NCBI RefSeq assembly: GCF_025840185.1
Contig: NZ_JAMPJU010000005.1
Coordinates: 215,040 to 279,039 of the forward strand
DNA: 64,000 bases
Direction of reading: 5' to 3'
From: Brenneria izbisi
GTDB lineage: Bacteria > Pseudomonadota > Gammaproteobacteria > Enterobacterales > Enterobacteriaceae
Below, piece by piece: positions 51,791-60,064 of this stretch. How positions within the stretch are numbered: position 1 is the first letter of the stretch; the number at the start of each line of letters is the position of its first letter. The translations under genes were made by a program, and so were the position numbers. The notes under the pieces were generated by a model, which had not been told where the DNA came from, ran no database searches, and saw only the letters and a list, made by a program, of their open reading frames with translations.

Positions 51791-52369
51791 TTATTTAAAT
51801 AAAAAAGACGATAAAAATCCCAGCAGAAAAACGCCAATAAATATTTTAGGATACGTTTTTATCAGTTCCTGGCAATCCAGCGGTTTAGATGGTGCGGACT
51901 CTGGGTGGCAGAGCGGTAATTCATCTCTATCGAAATGATCAAACGCTACCTGAAGCTGTTCGCGGGACAAGTCATTCAGGGTTTTAGTACCAAACTTTCT
52001 CAGGCAAAACCTATTGCGCTCTCTGACCTTATCAGCCGTCAACCGCAGAATTTCCGCCACCAGACGCCGACATTCTCTCGCCAGTTTAGCTTCTACCAAA
52101 CGTTGTAACAGATAGGCCTCGGCTTTGTGATACTTCCTGGTTGTGATGCCATGAATATTGTGAACATCAATATGGGCATGAACCGCCCGCCATAGGTTTT
52201 TTTTAGATTCACCGCTAACGGCAATAATATCATCCAATAATTGATGCAACCGCTGACGCTGAGCCAAAAGCAGCGGCTCATCATCGGCGATATTCATAGG
52301 GAGATGTATATTGATAATATCTCTTGATGAAAACTGCCCCTGAGCAGTTCCATTAAACTCCTGGCGCAT
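51791..52369 (-). CDS. repressor-linked protein with C-terminal membrane anchor, function unknown
   Basis: The 192-aa protein has an N-terminal G-Q-F-S-S-R-D-I-I-N-I-H segment, a basic helical middle (about 30-130) and a C-terminal hydrophobic anchor (about 173-191). It lies 34 bp downstream of the repressor gene on the same strand, so it is probably expressed in the lysogenic state. Immunity, exclusion or defence is possible. The short N-terminal motif resembles one near the C-terminus of the repressor. Confidence 0.55.
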   Translation of the reverse strand: MRQEFNGTAQGQFSSRDIINIHLPMNIADDEPLLLAQRQRLHQLLDDIIAVSGESKKNLWRAVHAHIDVHNIHGITTRKYHKAEAYLLQRLVEAKLARECRRLVAEILRLTADKVRERNRFCLRKFGTKTLNDLSREQLQVAFDHFDRDELPLCHPESAPSKPLDCQELIKTYPKIFIGVFLLGFLSSFLFK

Positions 52370-52403
52370 AAAGCCTCCTTGTTATTGCAATGTGTTGCTT
52401 ATT

Positions 52404-52832
52404 CTATTTATTTTTTTTATTACTTATTACACTGTGATTAACGATCTTATTACCGGCAATTTGACCGCTGACTTTGCCGTGAAACACCTGAGACGTTCCG
52501 GCGGATTGTTGGGCGGTCGTACCCGCGGTAAGCGCCGCCAACACCGCTGATTTAACGGCTAACGGCGCCGTTCTGTAATGCTCGACAATCTCTTGCTCGT
52601 CTCTGGATAAAGCAACGTTTTCTGATGATTCCCCTGTCAAAACAAACTGAACATTCGCACCCGCCATCGCAAACAACATTAATACTTCGCCGCCAGGGAC
52701 AGCTATCCCGCGCTCGTACTTACTCCACATTTCGCGAGAAACCCCGCATATATCCGCCGCATCGCCTTGTTTTAGCGATAAACGGGAGCGTTCTGATTTG
52801 AGACGAGATGCAAAAAGAGAATCAATGTTCAC
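52404..52832 (-). CDS. phage repressor, XRE-family HTH
   Basis: The 142-aa protein has an N-terminal helix-turn-helix (about 8-65: L-S-L-K-Q-G-D-A-A-D-I-C-G-V-S-R-E-M-W-S) and a C-terminal tail with G-Q-I-A-G-N-K-I-V-N-H. It lacks a LexA/S24 peptidase domain, so direct RecA-driven self-cleavage is not expected. It is divergent from the gp16-like gene across an 85-bp operator region. Confidence 0.82.
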   Translation of the reverse strand: MNIDSLFASRLKSERSRLSLKQGDAADICGVSREMWSKYERGIAVPGGEVLMLFAMAGANVQFVLTGESSENVALSRDEQEIVEHYRTAPLAVKSAVLAALTAGTTAQQSAGTSQVFHGKVSGQIAGNKIVNHSVISNKKNK

Positions 52833-52842
52833 AAAAACCCCA

Positions 52843-52871
52843 TTGACAATGAGAACTAAAGTTCACATAAT
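52843..52871 (+). promoter_or_regulatory. early promoter of the element
   Basis: TTGACA (52843-52848), a 17-bp spacer and CATAAT (52866-52871) precede the first early gene by about 46 bp. The spacer is filled by a palindromic operator. Confidence 0.75.
52849..52868. promoter_or_regulatory. palindromic repressor operator in the early promoter
   Basis: ATGAGAACTAAAGTTCACAT is a near-perfect dyad (ATGnGAACT on each arm). It lies between the -35 and -10, so a bound repressor would block the transposition genes. A half-site GTTCACA recurs near 52827 at the repressor start. Confidence 0.65.
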
Positions 52872-52917
52872 CTATCACGTATTCTATTAACATCATTGTA
52901 TAACCGGAGGCTATAAC

Positions 52918-53106
52918 ATGACGCCCGAACAAGTTAAAAGCCGCTTCCAGCAGCGTGGTGTGACCGTCACCCAATGGGCGCAGGAAAACGGCTATTCCCG
53001 TGAAGCGGTCTATCGCGTACTGAACGGCATCACCAAGGCTAAATACGGACAGGCACATGAAATTGCCGTCAAACTCGGCCTGAAACCTGACGCCCGCGCA
53101 GCCTGA
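52918..53106 (+). CDS. BcepMu gp16-like/Cro-type DNA-binding protein
   Basis: The 62-aa protein has a helix-turn-helix reading V-T-Q-W-A-Q-E-N-G-Y-S-R-E-A-V-Y-R-V-L. It is the first gene of the early operon, the place of Ner in Mu and of gp16 in BcepMu. It probably turns down repressor transcription. A good ribosome site GGAGG precedes the ATG. Confidence 0.8.
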   Translation: MTPEQVKSRFQQRGVTVTQWAQENGYSREAVYRVLNGITKAKYGQAHEIAVKLGLKPDARAA

Positions 53107-53160
53107 TCATTATTAATCCGTGTAACAGATTATCACATATCGCAAAAAGGGGAATGTGAC

Positions 53161-53466
53161 ATGAGCAAGGCAAATGTCTCCAGCGCAGGCGCTCGCATTC
53201 TGCGCGTTCTTAAAGCGTTGCGCGGCCATACCCTCAACGGCGTTTCCAACGGTGAACTGGCGGCGGCGCTGGATGACTCGCCCGCCAATGTCAACCGGGC
53301 GCTGAATACCCTGATTGAAGAAGGGCTGGCGCAGAAACTGGATAACGGACGCTTTGCGCTGAGTATGCAAACCCTGCAAATCGCTCAGGCGCACGCCAAC
53401 GAGATCGCCCGCGCGCAAGATCGTATTAACGAGATGAATCAACGTCTGCTGGCTGGTAGTCGCTAA
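53161..53466 (+). CDS. small winged-helix regulator
   Basis: The 101-aa protein has an N-terminal winged-helix pattern (I-L-R-V-L-K-A-L-R-G; S-P-A-N-V-N-R-A-L-N-T-L-I-E-E-G-L-A) and a C-terminal charged helix. The pattern is IclR/MarR-like but much shorter. It belongs to the early operon. Its role in Mu-like elements is unknown to me. Confidence 0.75.
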   Translation: MSKANVSSAGARILRVLKALRGHTLNGVSNGELAAALDDSPANVNRALNTLIEEGLAQKLDNGRFALSMQTLQIAQAHANEIARAQDRINEMNQRLLAGSR

Positions 53467-53475
53467 GGATGAAAA

Positions 53476-54384
53476 ATGGCACGTACAAAATCACAATCTA
53501 TTGAATTAATGGAAGATGCGCCGTTGGCGGGCGATTTGAACGTCAAGCTCAATGCGCTGGCTGAACACCGGATGCAGGTGATGGATAAGTTCGGCGACGG
53601 TCTGCCGTATGAGCGCGATCGCCTCGTGCATGAAACCCGCTTCTATATGGCGCAAAGCGCGGAAGCCATGCTGGAGGCGGGTAAACGGCTGGTTATTCTC
53701 AAAGAGTGTGAGCCTCATGGGGATTTCACGCAAATCGTTACAGAACAGTTGGGACTGGCTGAGAGAACCGCGCGGTTGGTCATGCAAGCTGCAATTAAAT
53801 ATACATCCCCGCCATTGGAATCAAAGCGGCAGGCGCTTGCCGTTTTAGGAAAAACAAAACTCTTTGAATTAATGACAGAAGACGATGAAGAGTTGGCTGA
53901 ATTGGCTGATGGCGGAACGATTGCAGGCATGACGCTCGACGATATCGATCGCATGACCAGCCGCGAACTGAAAGCCGCCTTGCGCGAAGCCCGCGAAACC
54001 AACGCCGCCCAGCAGCGGGTATTGACCGATAAAAACCAGAAGATCGACGACCTCTCCACCAAACTGGAGAAAAAATCCCGTATCCAGCCGCCCGCGCCCG
54101 ATCAGGAAGCGGAAAAGCTGCGTAAGGAGGTCAGCGCTATCGCGTTTGAAGCGGAAGCGGCGATCACCGCCAGACTACACACCGCCTTTTCAACGCTTAC
54201 CACGTTTACTTCCGAAAACGACGTAGAGCCGCCTTACGACTTTATGGCCGGTTTAGTGTGCCAGATTGAGCGGGCGTTACACCGTGTACGTGAAGTTTTT
54301 GACCTTGAGGCCGCGCCGACCGGCAGCGAACGTCCGGCATGGCTGGATGCGCCCGAACCCCAAATCACCAGCACTGACGCGTAA
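53476..54384 (+). CDS. DUF3102-like early protein with coiled coil
   Basis: The 302-aa protein has an N-terminal DUF3102-like region (about 45-115) with L-G-L-A-E-R-T-A-R-L-V-M-Q, which reads as a helix-turn-helix, and a central coiled coil (about 160-220). It lies 9 bp ahead of transposase A and is likely an accessory DNA-binding protein of transposition or early control. Confidence 0.7.
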   Translation: MARTKSQSIELMEDAPLAGDLNVKLNALAEHRMQVMDKFGDGLPYERDRLVHETRFYMAQSAEAMLEAGKRLVILKECEPHGDFTQIVTEQLGLAERTARLVMQAAIKYTSPPLESKRQALAVLGKTKLFELMTEDDEELAELADGGTIAGMTLDDIDRMTSRELKAALREARETNAAQQRVLTDKNQKIDDLSTKLEKKSRIQPPAPDQEAEKLRKEVSAIAFEAEAAITARLHTAFSTLTTFTSENDVEPPYDFMAGLVCQIERALHRVREVFDLEAAPTGSERPAWLDAPEPQITSTDA

Positions 54385-54393
54385 GGGACTGCC

Positions 54394-56163
54394 ATGAGCG
54401 CCGCCCTGACGGAAAGATTAGTGACAATCGCCCGCGCCGCACGACAGGCCGGGCATGGTAAACGCGGCGCTATCTATGACGCCGCCTGTACGGAACTGGG
54501 ATTATCCCGCGCCACGCTGCTGCGCAAGATAAAGGCGGTTACGGTGACGGACAAACGTAAAAAACGCGCCGATGCCGGACAAAGCGCCTTAACGCGTGAT
54601 GAGGCGGCGATAATTTCCGCCACGCTGATGGAAGCGACGCGTAAAAACGGCAAGCGGCTGTATTCCATCGCCGATGCGGTAGAAACCCTGCGCGCCAATG
54701 ACATGATCGCCGCGGGCCGTATGGTTGAGGAAACCGGCGAGTTTCTGCCGCTTTCTGAAACCGCCATCAGCCGCGCATTGCGCAATTACGGCCTGCATCC
54801 TGACCAGTTAAGCCAGCCCGCGCCAGTGACCGAACTGGCCAGCCTGCACCCGAATCATGTATGGCAAATCGACGCCTCGCTCTGCACCCTTTATTACCTG
54901 AGCAACGGTCGCAAGGGCTTACAGATGATGGACAGCGCCCGTTTCTATAAGAATAAACCGGCTAATCTGGCGCGCATCGCCAGCGACCGGGTATGGAGCT
55001 ATGAGATCACCGATCACGCCTCCGGCTGGATCTATGTCGAGTATGTGATGGGCGCGGAATCGGGCGAAAACCTGTGCTCGGTATTGATTAACGCCATGCA
55101 GGAGCGCGGCGAAGCGGACGTGCTGCACGGCGTGCCGAAGCTGCTGTATCTCGATCCCGGTTCCGCCAACACCGCCGGCATGACCAAAAATCTATGCCGC
55201 GCGCTGGGCATCGAACTGATGGCGCATAAAGCTCATGCCGCCCGCGCGACCGGCAGCGTGGAAAAGGCGCGCGACATTATCGAACGCAAGCTGGAGCCGG
55301 GCCTGAAGTTCCAGCCGGTTCACAGCCTGCAAGAACTGAACGCGCTGGCGCAGAAGTGGCGCGCCCACTTTAACGCCACCGCCATCCACAGCCGTCACGC
55401 TAAGCCCCGTACCGACGTCTGGCTGAAAATCACCGCCGAGCAGTTAATAAAAGCGCCGTCAGTGGAAGTGTGCCGCGAACTGGCGGTAGCCATGCCGGAA
55501 GAACGCAAGGTCACGCCGAAGCTGCGCGTATCGTTTCGGGGCATTGAATACGATGTTTCCACCGTACCTGGCGTCATGGTCGGAGAAAAACTGTCGATCA
55601 CCCGCAATCCGTGGCGCGTCGACGCCGCGCAGGTGGTGCTGACCGGCGAGGACGGGCATGACATGTTCTTTCTGGTTGATGAAGTCGTCAAAAACGAACT
55701 GGGCTTTGCCGATTCCGCCGCGGTGATTGGCGAACGCTACAAAGCACAGCCCGACACGCCCGCTCAGACAGCCGCGAAACAGATTGAGCAATGGGTGACC
55801 GGCGCAGATAACGCGACGGACGCCGCCGCCGCCCGTAAAGCGAAAGCGCTGCCGTTCGGCGGCAAGCTTGATCCATACAAACATATTGATGACGCCACGT
55901 TACCAGCCTTTATGCCGCGTCGCGGCACGGCGTCGGCGGTGCGCGGCCCACAGGTCGAACAGCGCCCGCTAACCCACGTCGAAGCCGCCAAAGCGTTACG
56001 CGAACAGTTTGCGGCGCGTAGCCAGACGTGGACGGCGGCCCATTACCGCCAGTTAAGCGCGCTGTACCCGGACGGCATTCAGGCTGAGCAATTGGACAAG
56101 GCCGCCGACGCGCTGCTGACGCCGGTTTCCGGCAACGTTATCAACATCGTCAACGGTAATTAA
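54394..56163 (+). CDS. Mu-type DDE transposase A
   Basis: The 589-aa transposase has an N-terminal helix-turn-helix region and an rve-type core with D160 (V-W-Q-I-D-A-S), D254 (L-Y-L-D-P-G-S) and E290 (T-G-S-V-E-K-A). The spacing is D-x93-D-x35-E, the canonical DDE(35) triad. A Mu-type C-terminal beta domain follows. It should catalyse strand transfer at the element ends. The reading frame is intact, and it is followed after 10 bp by the ATPase gene. Confidence 0.92.
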   Translation: MSAALTERLVTIARAARQAGHGKRGAIYDAACTELGLSRATLLRKIKAVTVTDKRKKRADAGQSALTRDEAAIISATLMEATRKNGKRLYSIADAVETLRANDMIAAGRMVEETGEFLPLSETAISRALRNYGLHPDQLSQPAPVTELASLHPNHVWQIDASLCTLYYLSNGRKGLQMMDSARFYKNKPANLARIASDRVWSYEITDHASGWIYVEYVMGAESGENLCSVLINAMQERGEADVLHGVPKLLYLDPGSANTAGMTKNLCRALGIELMAHKAHAARATGSVEKARDIIERKLEPGLKFQPVHSLQELNALAQKWRAHFNATAIHSRHAKPRTDVWLKITAEQLIKAPSVEVCRELAVAMPEERKVTPKLRVSFRGIEYDVSTVPGVMVGEKLSITRNPWRVDAAQVVLTGEDGHDMFFLVDEVVKNELGFADSAAVIGERYKAQPDTPAQTAAKQIEQWVTGADNATDAAAARKAKALPFGGKLDPYKHIDDATLPAFMPRRGTASAVRGPQVEQRPLTHVEAAKALREQFAARSQTWTAAHYRQLSALYPDGIQAEQLDKAADALLTPVSGNVINIVNGN

Positions 56164-56173
56164 GGGGGGGAAC

Positions 56174-57328
56174 ATGCTGGTACTGAAACAACAGTTGAAG
56201 CAGGCACGGCTATCGCAGGCGGCGGTCGCCAGACATATCGCCGTGTCGGAAGCGACGCTGGCGCAGATTGTCAACCACAACCAGTGGCCGCGCACCAACG
56301 CCGGGGACGTTCGCCAGCGCCTGACCGCCTTTTTGTCGGCGCATGGCATTGAAACACAAAATAGTTTTGATGATGTACAGGACAGCGCATCCCGTACAGC
56401 GGAAACCACAGACCTCAATACGGAGGAGAATATGTTACTTAAAAAACAGGTGTTATTTCCAGCCACCAAAAAGGTGTTCGGACTGTTCCGCGACCCGTTC
56501 GCCGACGATGCGCTGCAAGGCAGCGAAGACGTGTTCACCACGCCGGATATCCGCTATGTGCGCGAAGCGCTGTACCAGACGGCGAAGCACGGCGGGTTTA
56601 TGGCGATCATCGGCGAGTCCGGCGCGGGTAAATCCACGCTGCGCCGCGACCTGATTGACCGCATCAACCGCGAAAACGCGCCGGTTATCGTTATCGAACC
56701 CTACATCATTGCGATGGAGGATAACGATGTTAAAGGCAAAACCCTGAAAGCGGCATCCATCGCCGAGGCGATCATCAATACCATCGCTCCGCTGGAAGGC
56801 GTCAAACGTTCGCAGGAGGCGCGTTACCGCCAGTTGCACCGGGTGCTGAAAGACAGCAGCAACGCCGGGTATCACCATGTTCTTGTTATTGAAGAAGCTC
56901 ACAGCCTGCCGATCCCCACGCTCAAGCATCTCAAGCGTTTTTTTGAGTTGGAAAGCGGGTTCAAGAAACTGCTTTCCATCGTGCTAATTGGCCAGCCAGA
57001 GTTAGCCGTCAAACTGAGCGAACGCAATATGGCGGTGCGTGAAGTTGTCCAGCGTTGCGAAGTGGTGGAATTATTGCCGCTTGATAGCAATCTGGAGGCA
57101 TTCCTGAGCTTTAAGCTGGAACGCGCCGGAAAAAAGCTGGCTGACGTGATGGACGCCAGCGCTATCGACGCCATCCGCGCCCGCCTGAGCAATCAGGCAG
57201 GCGGACGTAAGAATATCGTCAGCCTGCTGTACCCGCTGGCCATCTCCAATCTGGCGATCGCCGCCATGAATCTGGCCGCGGATATCGGCGTGCCGGCGGT
57301 GAATGCGGATGTGGTTAAGGGAGTTTAA
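56174..57328 (+). CDS. transposition ATPase B (MuB-like AAA+)
   Basis: The 384-aa protein has an N-terminal helix-turn-helix (Q-A-A-V-A-R-H-I-A-V-S-E-A-T-L), Walker A G-E-S-G-A-G-K-S-T (147-155) and Walker B V-L-V-I-E-E-A-H (E240/E241). MuB-type ATPases select target DNA and stimulate transposase A. It has all the expected motifs and no disruption. Confidence 0.92.
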   Translation: MLVLKQQLKQARLSQAAVARHIAVSEATLAQIVNHNQWPRTNAGDVRQRLTAFLSAHGIETQNSFDDVQDSASRTAETTDLNTEENMLLKKQVLFPATKKVFGLFRDPFADDALQGSEDVFTTPDIRYVREALYQTAKHGGFMAIIGESGAGKSTLRRDLIDRINRENAPVIVIEPYIIAMEDNDVKGKTLKAASIAEAIINTIAPLEGVKRSQEARYRQLHRVLKDSSNAGYHHVLVIEEAHSLPIPTLKHLKRFFELESGFKKLLSIVLIGQPELAVKLSERNMAVREVVQRCEVVELLPLDSNLEAFLSFKLERAGKKLADVMDASAIDAIRARLSNQAGGRKNIVSLLYPLAISNLAIAAMNLAADIGVPAVNADVVKGV

Positions 57329-57411
57329 TGATGAAAGCTATCCCGAATATAGACAGCATTGAGCAGCGAAAACAGCGGCAACGCGGGCGAGGAAAACAGC
57401 ATGAGCAATGA
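57328..57411 (+). CDS. 27-aa basic ORF between transposition ATPase and Mor-like genes
   Basis: The frame MMKAIPNIDSIEQRKQRQRG... starts in the stop of the ATPase gene (TAATG) and overlaps the Mor-like start by 11 bp, so it is coupled to both. It is short, rich in Arg/Gln/Lys, and unrecognised. It may be a coupling peptide rather than a functional protein. Confidence 0.4.
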   Translation: MMKAIPNIDSIEQRKQRQRGRGKQHEQ

Positions 57412-57784
57412 TACCAAAAGCTTCCGCAGCAAAGGCCCTGAACTGCTGGTTGAACTCGCGCAGCACACAGCCAGCACCATCAAACAAGTGGTCGAGATCG
57501 ACACCGCCATCGCCGATCAGATTGGCGAAGCGGTAGCCAACCGTATGATGCAGATCTGGGGCGGTCAGAATGTTTACTTCCCAATGGGGATGGCCTGGAA
57601 AGTCAACCAGCGCGATCTGGAAATATTCCGCGAGTTTAACGGCAGAAACCATCACGAACTGGCGCGTAAATTCGGCGTCTCGCTGCAATGGATTTACAGC
57701 GTCGTCAAGCGTGTCAGAAAGGAGGAACTGGGTAGGATGCAGGGTAAGCTGTTTGGTGGTGAACCTGAAGCGCCAGAGGCGTAA
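57401..57784 (+). CDS. Mor/C-type transcription activator
   Basis: The 127-aa protein has the Mor family pattern: I-G-E-A-V-A-N-R-M-M-Q-I-W-G-G-Q-N-V-Y-F-P (dimerisation strand) and a C-terminal helix-turn-helix H-H-E-L-A-R-K-F-G-V-S-L-Q-W-I-Y-S. Mor activates middle or late transcription in Mu. It is the only visible activator of the late genes. The start at 57401 follows GAGGAAAA. Confidence 0.85.
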   Translation: MSNDTKSFRSKGPELLVELAQHTASTIKQVVEIDTAIADQIGEAVANRMMQIWGGQNVYFPMGMAWKVNQRDLEIFREFNGRNHHELARKFGVSLQWIYSVVKRVRKEELGRMQGKLFGGEPEAPEA

Positions 57785-57788
57785 AATC

Positions 57789-57836
57789 AAACAGGCTGAA
57801 CAATGAATACCTCCATTTTTGTCCGGCCTGTTTTTT
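57789..57836 (+). terminator. terminator at the right end of the element
   Basis: AACAGGC and GCCTGTT pair around a long loop and are followed by TTTTTT. It ends the early operon just inside the CA end at 57838. Confidence 0.5.
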
Positions 57837-57838
57837 CA

Positions 57839-57843
57839 CATAC
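57839..57843 (+). repeat. right target-site duplication (CATAC)
   Basis: This is the same pentamer as at 34701-34705 and directly follows the CA end of the element. The host sequence upstream of rbsD (57844-58016) holds no gene. Confidence 0.65.
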
Positions 57844-58016
57844 TGTAAGAGAATGACAATTACCATCTTGTCTCTTCTCCGTTCACCCCGATCAGTCCCA
57901 CAATTATCTCGCAGACTTTGTATTGGTTATTTTGTTTTTAGTCATCTGGGGCCGATTGTTGTCTGAATGATCATATCTGTCGCTATTTACTGATTCCCCT
58001 CTCTCTTTTTTGCGTT

Positions 58017-58032
58017 AGCGAAACGTTTCGAT
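58017..58032. promoter_or_regulatory. RbsR-type operator 1
   Basis: AGCGAAACGTTTCGAT has the LacI-family core CGAAACGTTTCG and lies about 60 bp upstream of the rbs promoter -10. A half CRP site (TCACA) lies at 58038-58042. Confidence 0.75.
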
Positions 58033-58059
58033 AGCGATCACATTTTCGCAATGTCTTCG

Positions 58060-58087
58060 TTGCCTTCCGGTTTTGTTTTTCTACAAT
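58060..58087 (+). promoter_or_regulatory. rbs operon promoter
   Basis: TTGCCT (58060-58065) and TACAAT (58082-58087) are spaced by 16 bp, just before the second operator and 38 bp from rbsD. Confidence 0.7.
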
Positions 58088-58094
58088 ACTTATC

Positions 58095-58110
58095 AGCGAA
58101 ACGTTTCGCT
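58095..58110. promoter_or_regulatory. RbsR-type operator 2 at the rbs start site
   Basis: AGCGAAACGTTTCGCT is a perfect 16-bp palindrome covering the predicted transcription start. It matches the known E. coli rbs operator. Confidence 0.85.
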
Positions 58111-58124
58111 GGTGAGGTTAAGAG

Positions 58125-58544
58125 ATGAAAAAAGCGGTATTACTGAATTCGGATGTTTCTTCCGTTATTGCCCGGTTGGGGCATACAGATCAACTGGTTA
58201 TTGGTGATGCTGGCCTGCCTATCCCTGAAACCACCACCCGAATCGATCTGGCGTTAACGCATAATGTACCCACTTTTTTACAGGTTGTTGACGCTGTGAC
58301 CAGTGAAATGCAAGTTGAAGCCGCTATTCTGGCGGAAGAAATAATCATAAAAAATCCAACGCTCCATGACGCATTACTTAAACAGTTGAAACAACTTGAG
58401 CAATACCAGGGAAACTCAATTTCATTGCATTATGTCTGCCATGAAGATTTTAAAAAGCAAAGCGGGAAAAGCAGAGCCATTATTCGCAGCGGGGAGTGTT
58501 CCCCGTATGCCAATGTCATCCTTTGTGCTGGCGTAACATTCTGA
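58125..58544 (+). CDS. rbsD: D-ribose pyranase
   Basis: The 139-aa enzyme interconverts beta-pyran and beta-furan ribose so that ribokinase receives the furanose. The catalytic residues H20 and D28 are present in L-G-H-T-D-Q and G-D-A-G-L-P. It is the first gene of the operon, 7 bp ahead of rbsA. Confidence 0.97.
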   Translation: MKKAVLLNSDVSSVIARLGHTDQLVIGDAGLPIPETTTRIDLALTHNVPTFLQVVDAVTSEMQVEAAILAEEIIIKNPTLHDALLKQLKQLEQYQGNSISLHYVCHEDFKKQSGKSRAIIRSGECSPYANVILCAGVTF

Positions 58545-58551
58545 GGCATCA

Positions 58552-60057
58552 ATGCAACCTTTATTGCAACTGCAAGGAATAACGAAATCCTTCCCCGGCG
58601 TTAAGGCGCTATCTAATGCCGCGCTAAATGTTTATCCGGGAAAAGTGATGGCGCTGGTGGGCGAAAATGGCGCGGGCAAATCCACCATGATGAAGATACT
58701 GACCGGGATCTACAGTAAAGATGCCGGCAGGATGCATTTCCTTGGTGAAGAAGTGAATTTCAGCGGTCCCAAAGCCTCTCAGGAAGCGGGAATAGGCATT
58801 ATCCACCAGGAATTGAATCTGATACCTCAATTGACGATCGCCGAAAATATTTTCCTGGGGCGTGAATTCACCCATCATTTTGGCCGCATTGACTGGAAGA
58901 AAATGTATGCGCAAGCGGACAAATTGCTTAAACGTCTGAATCTGCGTTATGACAGCCGCCGTCTGGTAGGTGAACTTTCGATTGGCGATCAGCAAATGGT
59001 GGAAATCGCCAAGGTATTGAGTTTTGAATCGAAAGTCATCGTGATGGATGAACCCACCGATGCGCTGACCGATACCGAAACCGCCTCGCTATTCAGCGTT
59101 ATCAAAGAGCTCCAGTCTCAAGGACGCGGCATTGTTTACATCTCCCATCGTCTGAAAGAAATTTTTGAAATATGCGATGACGTTACGGTATTCCGCGATG
59201 GTCAATTCATCGGCGAACGTCCGGTCGGTGAACTGAAGGAAGATACACTGATTGAAATGATGGTGGGGCGAAAGCTGGAAGAGCAGTATCCACGGCTGAA
59301 TAAGGCGCCGGGTGATGTGCGCCTTAAGGTTGAAAACCTTTCCGGCCCTGGGGTTGATAATGTCAGTTTTACCGTGCGCAGCGGGGAAATTCTGGGTGTC
59401 GCGGGGCTGATGGGGGCGGGCCGTACAGAATTGATGAAAATCCTTTACGGCGCGTTGCCTCGTACTAGCGGTTATGTCGCATTGGATGGCCGTGAAGTGG
59501 TAACCCGTCAACCCCAGGATGGTCTGGCCAATGGCATCGTCTACATTTCCGAAGATCGTAAACGTGATGGACTGGTGCTGGGTATGTCCGTGAAAGAGAA
59601 CATGTCTCTGACGGCTTTACGCTATTTCAGTCATGACGGCGGTCGGCTTAAGCATGCGCAAGAGCAACTGGCGGTGGGTGATTTCATTCGTCTGTTCAAT
59701 GTCAAAACGCCGTCGATGGATCAGCCTATCGGCTTATTGTCTGGCGGTAATCAGCAAAAAGTGGCGATAGCCCGCGGTTTGATGACGCGTCCCAATGTCC
59801 TGATTCTGGATGAACCGACTCGCGGCGTCGATGTTGGCGCAAAGAAAGAAATTTACCAACTAATCAATCAGTTCAAACAAGAAGGGCTGAGCATTATATT
59901 GGTTTCATCTGAAATGCCCGAAGTGTTGGGAATGAGTGATCGCATCATTGTGATGCACGAAGGCCGCTTGAGTGGTGATTTCCCGATTGAGCAGGCGACC
60001 CAGGAAGCACTGATGGCTGCGGCCGTTGGTAAGCAATACGGCGTAAAGCAGGAGTAA
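58552..60057 (+). CDS. rbsA: ribose ABC transporter ATPase
   Basis: The 501-aa protein is a tandem ABC ATPase. The first domain has Walker [10 protein letters not shown] (about 36-44). The second has the altered Walker [10 protein letters not shown] and the signature L-S-G-G-N-Q-Q-K. This asymmetry is normal for RbsA. It energises ribose import with RbsC and RbsB. Confidence 0.97.
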   Translation: MQPLLQLQGITKSFPGVKALSNAALNVYPGKVMALVGENGAGKSTMMKILTGIYSKDAGRMHFLGEEVNFSGPKASQEAGIGIIHQELNLIPQLTIAENIFLGREFTHHFGRIDWKKMYAQADKLLKRLNLRYDSRRLVGELSIGDQQMVEIAKVLSFESKVIVMDEPTDALTDTETASLFSVIKELQSQGRGIVYISHRLKEIFEICDDVTVFRDGQFIGERPVGELKEDTLIEMMVGRKLEEQYPRLNKAPGDVRLKVENLSGPGVDNVSFTVRSGEILGVAGLMGAGRTELMKILYGALPRTSGYVALDGREVVTRQPQDGLANGIVYISEDRKRDGLVLGMSVKENMSLTALRYFSHDGGRLKHAQEQLAVGDFIRLFNVKTPSMDQPIGLLSGGNQQKVAIARGLMTRPNVLILDEPTRGVDVGAKKEIYQLINQFKQEGLSIILVSSEMPEVLGMSDRIIVMHEGRLSGDFPIEQATQEALMAAAVGKQYGVKQE

Positions 60058-60064
60058 ATCAGAC

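Larger units (their letters stand above)
34706..57838. mobile_element. Mu/BcepMu-like transposable element lacking head genes (candidate tailocin)
   Basis: This 23.1-kb element is bounded by TG...CA and a 5-bp direct repeat. The early region (plus strand, right end) has a Cro/gp16-like protein, DDE transposase, transposition ATPase and Mor activator. The late region (minus strand) has lysis genes and a contiguous P2-like contractile tail set. Repressor and membrane protein genes lie between them. No terminase, portal, protease, scaffold, capsid or head-completion gene is present, although Mu-like phages need about 36 kb. The content therefore fits a tail-only particle locus or a defective prophage. 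Confidence 0.8.

Noticed and set aside
34696..57845. 12-bp direct repeat as an att core of a site-specific integrase
   Set aside because: No integrase gene or tRNA is present; the element has a DDE transposase, and the TG...CA plus 5-bp parse fits the repeat.
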